The position numbers and the translations under genes were made by a program. The notes under the pieces were generated by a model. The model made no database searches. It had not been told where the DNA came from and saw only the letters and a program-made list of their open reading frames with translations. A stretch of DNA of 37,922 nt from Rickettsiales bacterium (GTDB taxonomy: Bacteria; Pseudomonadota; Alphaproteobacteria; Rickettsiales; Deianiraeaceae), in the NCBI GenBank assembly GCA_016735445.1, contig JAERRN010000076.1:1-37922 (forward strand). The letters run 5' to 3'. Numbering within the stretch: the first letter of the stretch is position 1; every line of letters begins with the position of its first letter. Positions 16,170 to 25,628 of this stretch are shown here, piece by piece.

Positions 16170-18938
16170 ATGCCAAACAAAAAAGACGACAGCAAGCAAT
16201 TTAAGTTGCAAGATGAAGGTGGCAACAAAGTAACAAGTAACAACTCTTCTACAAGTATCGTAGCTAAAAAACCGTCACTATCGCAGGTTAAAAACGACGA
16301 CGAAAGAGCGAACAAACAAGAAAGCAAAAGTAAACATAGTAAAGGTAAAAACGACGCAAAAAAAATAAAAAAAAATAGCAAAATAGAAAGCCAAAATAAT
16401 AGCGTAAAAAAAGACTACCTACAGCAAGAACCAAAAAGAAAAATGACAATACTAGACAAGCTAATGATATTATTTTTAGCTAGTGGCTTTATTGGCGTTG
16501 TTAGCGTTATTGGTACATTTTTTTATATATCAAGTTTTGATATTAATATTGATAACTTATTAAGCTATAAACCAGAAGAGGCGACTATTGTATACGATAA
16601 AGACGGTGAAGTTATCGCAGAAATTGCAAAAGACAGAAGGACTTTTGTACCAATCAAGGATGTACCAGAGCAATTAAAGCAAGCGTTTATTTCTGCTGAA
16701 GATAGAACTTTTTACACAAACCACGGTATAGATCCTATTGGCTTAGCGCGCGCAATGGGGCAAAATTTTGCAATATTACTAAGGGGAAACAAAGAAAGAT
16801 ACATTGGCGCATCAACTATTGCGCAACAAGTTGTTAGAAACCTAGTTTTAAATAACGAAAGAACCGCTATAAGAAAAATTAAAGAGATGGCGATAGCTTA
16901 CAAAATTAGCTCACAGCTGTCTAAAGATAGAATTTTTGAGATTTACTTAAACCATATATACTTAGGATTTCGCTCGTATGGTATTGTTTCCGCTGCAAAA
17001 GCATATTTTAGAAAGGATCTTCAAGAGCTTTCTTTGGACGAATGTGCAATATTGGCAGCGTTACCAAAAGCACCTTCAATTTTAGATCCAAGAAGAAACC
17101 CTAAAAGGGCAGTGGTAAGAAGAAATTGGGTACTAAACCGTATGTTAGTAGAAAATTTTATATCTAAACACAATTACAACAACGCTATTAACAAAAAGAT
17201 TACTGTTTACAATAGAGTTGACGATACATTTGGCTGGGCATTTATTGAATATATTAAATATACACTAGATAAAAACGGTTTAAGTAGCGAAGACATGGGC
17301 GTTGGTGGCTACCACATACACACAACAATGGTTAAAAAATGGCAAAAAATTGCTCAAGAAGAATTAGACAATGGGTTGATAATATTTTCCAAACGCCAAG
17401 GTTACCTTGGTGCTATTGATGCAATAATTATTAATAGTTGTTGGGTAGACAAGTTAAAAACAGTTGCCACAAGTGCCACTTTTGGGTCACTAGAAAAAGC
17501 AGTTGTTCTGTATTCTAAAATAGATAATAAAGAACAAAATGGAAGAATTATAATTGGCCTCCAAGACGGCTCACAAAGCCTACTGTCTGTTGATTCTATA
17601 AAGTGGGCAAAGAGACGAAGAACAAAACCGTACGAACTAAGCTTTAACAATGTACCACTAGACGAAGTATTAAGAGTTGGCGATGTTATTGCTGTACGAA
17701 AAAAAGAAAAAACAAAAGATAACAATGATGTTAAAAATATATACACTCTAGAGCAAATCCCCCTTGTAAACGGTGGCGTTGTTATTATGTCTCCAAAAAC
17801 TGGCGAAATCTCCGCAATGGTTGGCTGCTACGCAGACATACCAACTTCATTTAATAGGGGTTTTCAGGCGGCAAGACAAGCAGGTTCGATTGTTAAGCCG
17901 TTTGTTTATTTGTCTGCTTTACAAAATAATGTGTCGCCTATAGAAACATTTATGGATGCTGAGCTGTCTTTTAACATTGGTAACGGAGAAGTATGGAAAC
18001 CAAAAAATGTAAACAACACATACAGTGGACCTGTCGCAATGCGTACGGGGCTAGAAGAGTCATTAAATACGGTAACAATTAGAGTAGCAAACTATGTTGG
18101 CATTGGTGAAGTTATTAGAACATTTAAAAAGTTTGACCTATTAGTTAATTACCCACATAATTTATCATTAGCACTTGGAAGTGGCGAAACAACATTGCTT
18201 GACATGGTTAGAAGTTATGCAACAATTGCCAATTACGGCACTGCTGTAAATCCAATTTCAATATCCAAAATAACATTAGTAGACAACAAAGAAATAAGTT
18301 TAGACCAAATTACCGAAGAAAAAAAACAAAGCCATACTTGGAAACAAGACGAAAAAAATAGTGGTTGGCTTGATATGGGCTCGTTTTTAAAGGTAGGTAA
18401 AAACAATACAAAAACTAATACGCAGCTTATTTCCCCTCAAATATCATATCAGTTAATTTCAATACTAAAAGGTGCGGCAAAAAGAGGAAGTATCGCAAGA
18501 AGGGTGCAAAATTTAAAAGGGCTAGTTTTTGGTGGCAAAACTGGGACAAGTCAGTGCGGTAGAGATTTATGGTTTATAGGTATTAGCCCAGATATTGTTA
18601 TTGGTGTTTTTGTTGGGTACGATATTCCAACAGACGCAATTTACGAATATGGCTCAACAGCTGCTTTGCCGATATATGCAAAAATTATGGAAAGGTTAAA
18701 GCCAGAACTCTCGGAAGCAGATTTTACCGTTCCTTCTGGTATTAAACTAATAAAAATACATCGCAGGACTGGTGAGCTGGCAACAAATGCCCCAATAGGC
18801 GTAGATGTTATATATGAAGCATTTAAAGATGGTGACTCTTTACCAAGCGGAAAAGAAGAAGAGAAGCTATTGGAAAGCAATAATTTGGATGACAACTTTA
18901 ATGTAAAAATTATTAACGAGATGTCGGATGTTTATTAA
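16170..18938 (+). CDS. mrcA: Class A penicillin-binding protein (PBP1A-type)
   Basis: This is a bifunctional peptidoglycan synthase that polymerises lipid II and cross-links stem peptides. The 922-residue protein has a long, charged, low-complexity cytoplasmic leader (1-96), one membrane segment (about 97-120), a GT51 transglycosylase with EDRTFYTNHGID (177-188) and GASTIAQQVVRN, and a transpeptidase with all three motifs: S573IVK, SLN (631-633) and KTG (790-792). The leader is longer than in typical PBP1A and rich in Lys, Ser and Asn. The tail is acidic. It is followed at short distance by ddl and ftsQ on the same strand. The symbol follows the PBP1A family and may differ by lineage. Confidence 0.93.
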   Translation: MPNKKDDSKQFKLQDEGGNKVTSNNSSTSIVAKKPSLSQVKNDDERANKQESKSKHSKGKNDAKKIKKNSKIESQNNSVKKDYLQQEPKRKMTILDKLMILFLASGFIGVVSVIGTFFYISSFDINIDNLLSYKPEEATIVYDKDGEVIAEIAKDRRTFVPIKDVPEQLKQAFISAEDRTFYTNHGIDPIGLARAMGQNFAILLRGNKERYIGASTIAQQVVRNLVLNNERTAIRKIKEMAIAYKISSQLSKDRIFEIYLNHIYLGFRSYGIVSAAKAYFRKDLQELSLDECAILAALPKAPSILDPRRNPKRAVVRRNWVLNRMLVENFISKHNYNNAINKKITVYNRVDDTFGWAFIEYIKYTLDKNGLSSEDMGVGGYHIHTTMVKKWQKIAQEELDNGLIIFSKRQGYLGAIDAIIINSCWVDKLKTVATSATFGSLEKAVVLYSKIDNKEQNGRIIIGLQDGSQSLLSVDSIKWAKRRRTKPYELSFNNVPLDEVLRVGDVIAVRKKEKTKDNNDVKNIYTLEQIPLVNGGVVIMSPKTGEISAMVGCYADIPTSFNRGFQAARQAGSIVKPFVYLSALQNNVSPIETFMDAELSFNIGNGEVWKPKNVNNTYSGPVAMRTGLEESLNTVTIRVANYVGIGEVIRTFKKFDLLVNYPHNLSLALGSGETTLLDMVRSYATIANYGTAVNPISISKITLVDNKEISLDQITEEKKQSHTWKQDEKNSGWLDMGSFLKVGKNNTKTNTQLISPQISYQLISILKGAAKRGSIARRVQNLKGLVFGGKTGTSQCGRDLWFIGISPDIVIGVFVGYDIPTDAIYEYGSTAALPIYAKIMERLKPELSEADFTVPSGIKLIKIHRRTGELATNAPIGVDVIYEAFKDGDSLPSGKEEEKLLESNNLDDNFNVKIINEMSDVY

Positions 18939-19070
18939 ATTTACAAACATATAGCAAAGTAAAGCTAAATTAAGCATTGTCGCTACTTCAGACTTATTTA
19001 TTTTATGGTTGCAATTATAACAATTTAAGTTGTTTATAAATTTGCTTAGTTTTAATTATTATTTTAGTAA

Positions 19071-20057
19071 ATGATTTTAGTAGCTTTTGGAAGTGAAAGT
19101 GGGGAAGAGAAAATTTCATTTGCAAGCGCTAAGTTCGTCGAGTCACAGCTAAATGAATTAAATATAAAAGACTTTACATTAGCGCAGCTGTCCTACCAAA
19201 ACTTTGTAGATGTAATTGAAAAACACAATCCAAAATGCGTTTTTAACGCAATGCATGGTTCTTTTGGCGAAGATGGCGAAGTGCAAAAACTTTTAAATTT
19301 TTACAAAATACCGTACACGCATAGCCACGAAGTAGCGTCATTTTTAGGGATAAGAAAATCGATAACAAAATCTATATTATCAAAAAAAGGCATAAACTTT
19401 GCAAAAGGTATAACCTTTAGCTTGCAAGAATTATTAGATATAAGTTTTATAAAAAAGATAGAAGAAGAAATAGAAAGTAAAAAAATACAAGGAAGTAGGT
19501 TTGTTATTAAACCAGAAGGAATGGGGTCTTCTTTGCATTTATTCGAATTAAACTTAAACGACAAAGCATCAGCATTAACAGAGGTAGAAGCAATTAAAAA
19601 AAACTTATGCAGTAAGCAATTACAATTATTTATTGCGGAAGAGATGATAATTGGCAAAGAATTTGATGTTGTAGTATTTGACGCTCTTGACGGTGACCCA
19701 ATAGTTGATGTCGCAGAAATTAAATGCGGGAGCGGTAGTTTGTATACATACGATACAAAATATCATTTATCGAAATCTGTTGTTGATTTTAAACCAAAGA
19801 TATCCAAAAAGTTAAAAGAGAAACTATGTGAATATGGTTTACAAATGCACAAAGAACTTGGATGTAAAGACGTCTCAAGGTCAGAGTTTATTGTTCGAGA
19901 ACAAGGTGATGATTTTGAAATCTTTGCTCTTGAAATAAACACACATCCAGGTTTAAGGGATGTATCTTGCGCTGTTAATATTCCAAAGTTGCACGGCGTA
20001 AGTCCAAAACATTTTATAAAAAATATGCTAAATAGGGCTTCATATACTAAAATATAA
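19071..20057 (+). CDS. ddl: D-alanine--D-alanine ligase
   Basis: Ddl joins two D-alanines for the peptidoglycan stem. The ATP-grasp fold is clear: the N-terminal part with HGSFGEDGEVQKLL, KPEGMGSSLHLF for nucleotide binding, AEIKCGSGSLYTYDTKY at the position of the usual substrate loop, and the C-terminal metal site FALEINTHPGL. At 328 residues it is normal in length. The start at ATG 19071 removes part of the usual beta-strand leader but keeps the first nucleotide-like strand ILVAFGSESGE. It lies 132 bases after the PBP gene and 43 bases before ftsQ, the ddl-ftsQ order of the standard dcw cluster, here without the mur genes that usually precede. Confidence 0.92.
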   Translation: MILVAFGSESGEEKISFASAKFVESQLNELNIKDFTLAQLSYQNFVDVIEKHNPKCVFNAMHGSFGEDGEVQKLLNFYKIPYTHSHEVASFLGIRKSITKSILSKKGINFAKGITFSLQELLDISFIKKIEEEIESKKIQGSRFVIKPEGMGSSLHLFELNLNDKASALTEVEAIKKNLCSKQLQLFIAEEMIIGKEFDVVVFDALDGDPIVDVAEIKCGSGSLYTYDTKYHLSKSVVDFKPKISKKLKEKLCEYGLQMHKELGCKDVSRSEFIVREQGDDFEIFALEINTHPGLRDVSCAVNIPKLHGVSPKHFIKNMLNRASYTKI

Positions 20058-20100
20058 TATTATACAGTATTTTATTTGTTTTAGTAATGTTTAATAATTA

Positions 20101-20940
20101 ATGTATTTTTACTATATGGCATTGAATACAAAACTTTTTAACGAAAAAGAATTCATATGGAGGAGAAGGGGTATTCTTTTTGGTGATTTTATAAAAAGAT
20201 ACTCTGTATTAGTATTTACCGCTTGTTTGGTATTGTTTTTATTTGTGGCATATATTACATTTGAAGAAATGTTCCAAGAGTCGTCAAAAGCCTACTCTTT
20301 TTTTGCCAACAGTATCACAAAAAGTGTTTCTCAAAAATTGTTCGACAAGGATTCGAAAATAGTTGTATTAGGCGTTAAAAATATTCAAAGCAACGAGATT
20401 AAAGCGATTATAAAAAAAACTCTTAGTAAGGGCAAAGATATTAACAACATACACAGCACATTAGTTAATTGCCCACTTATCAAAGCTGTACATGTTAGAA
20501 GAAATGTTATATCAAATGAGACAGTTATTAACATAACAGAGCGCCAATGGGTAGGTGGATTAGTTAGCGATGAAGAAGGTTCCACTGTTCTTGGCATCGA
20601 CTTAGATGGTGGCACTTGGGATCTTTCAAATTTTGCCTATGTGTTAAAAGATTTAGTAATTATTAAGAACGCGAAAAACAATATAGAGGGTTTTTTGGAT
20701 TTACATAATTATCTAAAGTATTTAAAAATACAACAACATTTGCAAGAGGCAAAAATGATATCGAATCGTAGATGGAACATTAAAATGAAGAATGGTTTAT
20801 TAATAAAGTTACCAGCTCTAGATTGGCATAGCGCATTAAAAACAATGATGCTTGTAGACAAGAAAATAGATTTACTAAGCAAAAATAATAAGTTTACCTA
20901 TATAGACTTGCGTGTTAAGAAAAAAATATTCCTTCAATAG
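20101..20940 (+). CDS. ftsQ: Cell division protein FtsQ
   Basis: FtsQ is a bitopic inner-membrane protein that links early and late divisome components with FtsB and FtsL. The 279-residue protein has a cytoplasmic N-terminus with an RRR run, one membrane segment at about 35-53 and a periplasmic POTRA domain (about 85-155, with NIQSNEIKAII and CPLIKAVHVRRN). The FtsQ beta domain follows, with ERQWVGGL and the C-terminal FTYIDLRVKKKI. The position after ddl supports the call. ftsA and ftsZ, which normally follow, are absent; the next gene is on the other strand. Confidence 0.9.
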   Translation: MYFYYMALNTKLFNEKEFIWRRRGILFGDFIKRYSVLVFTACLVLFLFVAYITFEEMFQESSKAYSFFANSITKSVSQKLFDKDSKIVVLGVKNIQSNEIKAIIKKTLSKGKDINNIHSTLVNCPLIKAVHVRRNVISNETVINITERQWVGGLVSDEEGSTVLGIDLDGGTWDLSNFAYVLKDLVIIKNAKNNIEGFLDLHNYLKYLKIQQHLQEAKMISNRRWNIKMKNGLLIKLPALDWHSALKTMMLVDKKIDLLSKNNKFTYIDLRVKKKIFLQ

Positions 20941-21103
20941 TATATTAATTACTGGTTATTGTTTCCGTAAATAATGTTTATTAACATAGCAATATACGTT
21001 ACAAATACCAAGTAAAAACAAAGTAAAAACACTAAGGTTATTTTGTGTGCGTAATTGAGATAGGCTATTAAAAAATACTAAGGTCGCTATTGTTGTTTTT
21101 AGC

Positions 21104-21217
21104 CGTTATATTTTAACACGGTGAAGCATTTAACACGGTGAAGTTGGCCGTGGTGAGGTAGAGCATTTTGACACGGTGCGGGCGTAGTTTTGCGCATTTA
21201 GCTGGCTAAATATAACG
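21104..21217. repeat. GC-rich repeat element bounded by 10-bp inverted repeats
   Basis: CGTTATATTT (21104-21113) and its exact complement (21208-21217) flank a segment much richer in GC than its surroundings. Inside are three copies of ACACGGTG (21116, 21133, 21171); the first two lie in a 17-base near-tandem unit. It lies between convergent ftsQ and queE. No known element is recognised. Confidence 0.55.
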
Positions 21218-21223
21218 ATATTT

Positions 21224-21898
21224 TTACTCTATATCGAGTATTTTATGTATTTGTAGAGATATATTATATCCTTTTTCTAGAGCAATCTCAGTTGTTAATT
21301 TTGTGTTATTTTTATTTTTCAACATATCCCCCTCATCTAATGGCTGAACATAAATAGGGATACCTATTTTTTTTGCTTGCAACTCTAAAGCGATTGGAAT
21401 TTTAGAGTATAAAGGGTTACTATCTGATAATAAAAACTTTAAACAAGATAATTTTTTTAATAAACTAGAATGTAAAGTTGTTATATTTCCATGTGTGTCA
21501 AATTTAGGCGAGCAAACAATGCGAACTTTTTTTGGCAATGTTCGCCAAATGGTTCCGTTTGTTTCTATTTGCACAGTAAAGCCAGCTTTAATTAAGTATT
21601 TACAAAGGTGCTCTATTGGTTGCAAAAATGGCTCTCCGCCGGTAATAACAACCAATTTTGTGCGACTGTTGGAAATGGATGTCACGTTACTAACAATATG
21701 ATTAATCTGCACCCTTACGCCATTATCAAAACTTGTATCGCAAAAAGAGCATTGTAAATTACACCCTTGCAAGCGAATAAAAACAGCAGGACATCCAGAT
21801 AAAACACCTTCACCCTGTATAGTGTAAAATATACTATTTACATTAAAAAAACCATCATACTTTTTAGTTGGTCTAGTAACTTTATTTTTGCCAAACAC
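21224..21898 (-). CDS. queE: 7-carboxy-7-deazaguanine synthase QueE
   Basis: QueE is a radical SAM enzyme that turns 6-carboxytetrahydropterin into 7-carboxy-7-deazaguanine on the path to queuosine in tRNA. The 224-residue protein has the radical SAM cysteines C46-x3-C50-x2-C53 (CNLQCSFC), the QueE start motif FYTIQGEGVLSGCPAVFIRLQGC and ITGGEP for SAM binding. The start codon is GTG at 21898, 25 bases after the end of the MnhB-like gene, so the two are probably co-transcribed. No other queuosine gene lies in the window. Confidence 0.93.
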   Translation of the reverse strand: MFGKNKVTRPTKKYDGFFNVNSIFYTIQGEGVLSGCPAVFIRLQGCNLQCSFCDTSFDNGVRVQINHIVSNVTSISNSRTKLVVITGGEPFLQPIEHLCKYLIKAGFTVQIETNGTIWRTLPKKVRIVCSPKFDTHGNITTLHSSLLKKLSCLKFLLSDSNPLYSKIPIALELQAKKIGIPIYVQPLDEGDMLKNKNNTKLTTEIALEKGYNISLQIHKILDIE

Positions 21899-21923
21899 TA
21901 GATAAAATTAAGATAATATTATT

Positions 21924-22421
21924 TTACTGATGTTTGTAAAATCTCTTTAACATTTCGTTAATAAAAGAATTATATATTAACATCATTGCACCAAAAACAG
22001 TACAGCAAACCCCTATTTCTATAGCTGTAAGCCCGATTTGTCCACCAAGTAAAATTGTTGACGCAAACGCCTCATAGTCAAATAGGCTATAACCTAATAA
22101 AATACAAAGAACACCAGTTGTCCCATAAATTAACGCACCACCAGCTGCAAATTGTAGTGCAAGCCAGTTTGGTATTAACCTATTTAAAGCAGCAGTAGCA
22201 TCTTCGCTATTTTGTACAGACATTAACATGTCTCTCATCATAAATGCAACTGCAAATATTATACCAGATTGAAAACCGCCACCGGGAGAGACCTCTCCAT
22301 GAAACTGAATATAAAAACCAAACATTAATATAAGCGGTATAACAATTTTTGATAACAAATTTACAACTACATTTTCAATCTTTTTATTAGATTTTATTAT
22401 AGTTTTTATTTTTTGTGCCAT
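21924..22421 (-). CDS. MnhB/MrpB-type Na+/H+ antiporter subunit
   Basis: The 165-residue protein carries the MnhB domain, seen in VIPLILMFGFYIQFHGEVSPGGGFQSGIIFA, read here as two parts: the first membrane helix and the conserved HGEVSPGGGFQSG loop. Four membrane segments are visible. In the Mrp/Mnh complex this small subunit works with six partners to exchange sodium for protons. Here it stands alone before queE; no other mnh gene is in the window. Rickettsiales are known to have mnh genes scattered over the genome. Start ATG at 22421. The function as part of a full complex is inferred. Confidence 0.85.
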   Translation of the reverse strand: MAQKIKTIIKSNKKIENVVVNLLSKIVIPLILMFGFYIQFHGEVSPGGGFQSGIIFAVAFMMRDMLMSVQNSEDATAALNRLIPNWLALQFAAGGALIYGTTGVLCILLGYSLFDYEAFASTILLGGQIGLTAIEIGVCCTVFGAMMLIYNSFINEMLKRFYKHQ

Positions 22422-22691
22422 AAAAATACTGCCTTATGCAAAACAAAGAAAACCAACTTAAACACTAACATTGACATGAAAGTAAATCAAGCAAAAATTG
22501 TACACTAATATTGCCAATGTTATTTAACGACAAAGTAAAAATGCAGTATGTTTAATTAATCATACAAAAGTATATAGACAATTATTAAGATATCGTTCTA
22601 TTTATCAGTACCAAATCTTCTTATATTTTGTGTAAATTTGCATAAAACAATTAGCGTAATATTTGGTATTATTTTTATTTGTTTTATAAGG

Positions 22692-23183
22692 ATGGAACTA
22701 AAAATTTATTACCTACCAAGTAACGAGATGTTGTCGAGGTTGTGCGCTTTGGTATATAAAATATACAAACTACAACAAACCACAGTAATATTGCTAAGCA
22801 ATAAAGACGATATAACAGTATTGGACGATAAGTTATGGACGTTTCGTCAAGACGCTTTTATTCCCCACGGCATTGTTAATAAAAGTGTATTAGATTCACA
22901 ACAGTCAGTTTTATTAATTGACAAGTTGGAAGAGAAATTTTTAAACGATAGAAATAGTTTAATAATTACAACCGAAAGCGCAGAATTAATTATGAAAATA
23001 TACAATAGCTCTGCTGTACAAAAAAAGACAGCAAAGGACAATGATTTTTACATTATTTGCATTGTTCCATATGTTGATATTATTCCTTATAAAATAATTG
23101 AACAAGTTAAAAATTTTACCAAAACTAAAGGTTTAGCGCAAAAACAGTTATTACTAACAGGAAAAGAGTGGCAGGTCGTTTAA
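22692..23183 (+). CDS. holC: DNA polymerase III chi subunit HolC
   Basis: HolC links the clamp loader of DNA polymerase III to single-strand binding protein. The 163-residue protein shows the family signature LWTFRQDAFIPHG in its middle and begins MELKIYYLPS. The start is taken as ATG 22692; a TTG start 18 codons upstream would add a hydrophobic leader out of keeping with a cytoplasmic subunit. An AAGG lies directly before the ATG but too close to be an ideal ribosome site. It is divergent from the MnhB-like gene. Alphaproteobacterial chi proteins are weakly conserved, so the signature carries the call. Confidence 0.88.
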   Translation: MELKIYYLPSNEMLSRLCALVYKIYKLQQTTVILLSNKDDITVLDDKLWTFRQDAFIPHGIVNKSVLDSQQSVLLIDKLEEKFLNDRNSLIITTESAELIMKIYNSSAVQKKTAKDNDFYIICIVPYVDIIPYKIIEQVKNFTKTKGLAQKQLLLTGKEWQVV

Positions 23184-23462
23184 ACATGTGTAATATCAAA
23201 CGTATTACGACAATATGTCGTACACTATAATGCGATAGGTGCGTAGCTGAACCTTAGTAAACCAAAATAAATTAAAACCGCACGCTTGTAATTGTAGCTA
23301 AGTAGCTATATTAAAAATTAAAAAGTAACCAATGTAACCAATACAATTAATTGAAAGTCACGTATACAGCTATTAAGTTAACACAAACCCACAATGTGCA
23401 ACGTATAAACTAGGTAGCTATTAATAAAAAAAGGTTATATTGTCTGCTTTGCGCTATGCGTG

Positions 23463-24230
23463 TTATGCTGCTTTGTGCTCCTCATCGTCGGTATCATTTA
23501 GTATATCATGCATTTCCTTTTCAGCAATGTTTTCAATAATACTAGGTAGGTTCGCTTCAACCCAGCGTCTAACCTCAGAATGTAAAATATTAACAGTTAA
23601 CGCCGAAAGATTAGCCTCCATATCTTTGTTTAAAACAATGCTGTTATCAGCATTAGTGTTGTCAACAACCGAGCTACTGTTGTTATTTTTACTTAAAGCG
23701 GTAGATCTAACATCGTCCAGTTTGTTATTTACAGACTTATCTGTTGGTCTATGTAAGCTATTCCTGCCAAGATTCCGAACGCCATCAGTGCCAAGATTCC
23801 GAACGCTTTGTTGTTTATCATCTAATTCTTCATTAACATCTTTAAATATTTTGTCTAAATCAACAAGGTCTTCATTTGCAGATATTGGTTGAAAACTGGT
23901 ATTTCTTTGTAACTCTTCAAGCTCACTAATGTCACTAAGGTCAGCGTCTTGATTATCAACTTCATCTTGATCATTGTCAAAATCTAACTCTTCAAGCTCA
24001 CTAATGTCGTCAAACTCACTTAACTTATTCTTATAAGTATGCGAATAGCGATTGATAGTTTTATTTTGCAATTCAGCGTACGGGACAACTTTACTGTTTT
24101 TACCAGTTATGACTTCTTTAATTTCATCCATTGCTACCTGCGCGGATGATTTATTGATTTTATTTTTGCTTTGTGCAAACTCAGTAGAGGTAAGTTTATT
24201 AAGAGTCGGATTTCTTCTAAAGCTGAACAT
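23463..24230 (-). CDS. popZ: PopZ-like polar organising protein (DUF2497)
   Basis: PopZ self-assembles at cell poles in alphaproteobacteria, anchors the chromosome origin through ParB and gathers signalling proteins. The C-terminal helical assembly domain is visible: VRRWVEANLPSIIENIAEKEM (about 220-240, read as two parts VRRWVEANLPSII and ENIAEKEM), matching the WLDANLP-type motif of the family. The middle is acidic and disordered and holds two identical DISELEEL blocks; at DNA level a 23-base exact repeat (23911 and 23986). A second repeat of 18 bases lies at 23765 and 23789 (VRNLG twice). The N-terminus is basic. At 255 residues it is longer than Caulobacter PopZ (177). The gene is single on its strand. 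Confidence 0.82.
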   Translation of the reverse strand: MFSFRRNPTLNKLTSTEFAQSKNKINKSSAQVAMDEIKEVITGKNSKVVPYAELQNKTINRYSHTYKNKLSEFDDISELEELDFDNDQDEVDNQDADLSDISELEELQRNTSFQPISANEDLVDLDKIFKDVNEELDDKQQSVRNLGTDGVRNLGRNSLHRPTDKSVNNKLDDVRSTALSKNNNSSSVVDNTNADNSIVLNKDMEANLSALTVNILHSEVRRWVEANLPSIIENIAEKEMHDILNDTDDEEHKAA

Positions 24231-24550
24231 GAGTTGTATATTTTACATTAATAAAAAAACGCGCAAATAAAATACCACGCAACCATCAAGGTAAAAGCGA
24301 GTAATTAACACTATATAAACGAGGAGAGGATAATATTTATTTTGCAACAATAAATAAATAAAAACACAAACATAAACAGGTAGAATACTTAAAAAATAAT
24401 ACAAATAAGTATAAATTTAAGCTAAAAAACTTGCTTTTCGGTACGTTAAAGTGTAGCGTAAAATGACATGTGACAACATAAGGCGGGTAATGTAGATAAC
24501 AAAAAAGAACAAACAAATATTATAAATAATCAGGACATCCAAGATAAAAA

Positions 24551-25074
24551 AATGCCGCAGGTAACACAAATATCTCAGAAGGGAATCTAACAGAAATTAA
24601 AAAAATAGAAACCGAAATAAGCAACAGAAAAACGAAAGCAAAAAATGAAAAACAAAATAACGAAAAAAAGCCAAAATATACGATATTGGCGCTAAAGCAG
24701 GAGGAGTACTTTGGGAGGTTGGCGCGTTGTCTTTTGCGGTTGGTTTTATTACTATGCTTGTATCGTTAGTAATGCCAGTAATACTGGCAGCGGTATTTTT
24801 TCTTTTTCTATCGGTGGTATTTTATCGACTGCTATTGGTTATGAAGTAAAGTCGTTTGGTAAAAAAAACCTTAATCGAGAATAAAATTAATTTAGCTAAC
24901 GAGAAGGAAGGAAAAGATATAAAAGAGTTAGAAGAAAAAAATATAGAGAAAAGTAAAATGCAAAACAACAAACAGGAGTTTGAGCAAAAGCCAAAACACG
25001 AGCAAGCCGAAATAGATAGAAGAAGTAAAAAACGCATCTCTACAATAGACACAACAAACGCATCTCTACAATAA
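24551..25074 (+). pseudogene. Frameshifted membrane-protein pseudogene
   Basis: Three frames join into one plausible protein. The first is a Lys/Glu/Asn-rich part (NAAGNTNISEGNLTE to EKKPKY, 24551-24679). The second is a hydrophobic part (DIGAKAGGVLWEVGALSF onward, 24682-24785). The third reads GIFSFSIGGILSTAIGYEVK (about 24792-24849). A last frame (24865-25074) gives a charged coiled tail, KEGKDIKELEEKNIEKSK, to TAA. Shifts fall near 24680, 24785 and an A-run at 24861-24868. A 17-base direct repeat (25031 and 25057) ends it. The parent family is not recognised. Confidence 0.6.
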
Positions 25075-25251
25075 GGACGCTATAGATGCCCTTTATATAG
25101 TAAAATTGAAACACAAAACTATTATACTAACCCATTTAAAGCGTCTGTATTATTGCAATTTATTTTTTAATAAAAGGTGCGAATATTATTTGCTTACATA
25201 TAAAACAATAAATAAGCAAAATATTTACACACTTACGTGCGTTAACAATGT

Positions 25252-25274
25252 ACCTGTTAAACAGGTCTCTTTTT
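25252..25274 (+). terminator. Intrinsic terminator-like hairpin
   Basis: ACCTGT (25252-25257) and ACAGGT (25261-25266) form a 6-bp stem with a TAA loop, followed by CTCTTTTTG. It lies 180 bases after the membrane-protein pseudogene and could be its old terminator. Confidence 0.4.
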
Positions 25275-25584
25275 GCATTACATACAATGTCTAGCATGTA
25301 GTTTTTTGTTAATAATCAAAAGATATCAACATACTTAGTTAGCACTTAAATATATTTACAATTGGGCACACAAATAGAAATACACAATAAAGTTGCAGCA
25401 ACGTTGACATCGAGTAAGTGATACAAGTTAATTTATATAACTTGGTTATTTAGTAAATATACTAAAACGGTGCTTAGCCAAAATAATTACAAGATAAAAA
25501 ATTAGACCAAGTAAATATATTTTTACTAAAGTGTAAATAAAGTAAAATTTACGCCGAAAGCAATGCTGTTATTTTTAAATATTA

Positions 25585-25628
25585 TATTTTGTAACTATTA
25601 AAAGAAACTATTTATTAGTTACAAAATA
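25585..25628. repeat. 13-bp perfect inverted repeat, 18-base loop
   Basis: TATTTTGTAACTA (25585-25597) is exactly complementary to 25616-25628. It lies inside the degraded region, with no gene nearby to regulate. The arm and loop sizes resemble the inverted repeats at 10176 and 31484. Confidence 0.55.

Noticed and set aside
25106-25294. 62-codon frame after the membrane-protein pseudogene
   Set aside because: It starts at TTG, has a biased composition, and contains a terminator-like hairpin at 25252.
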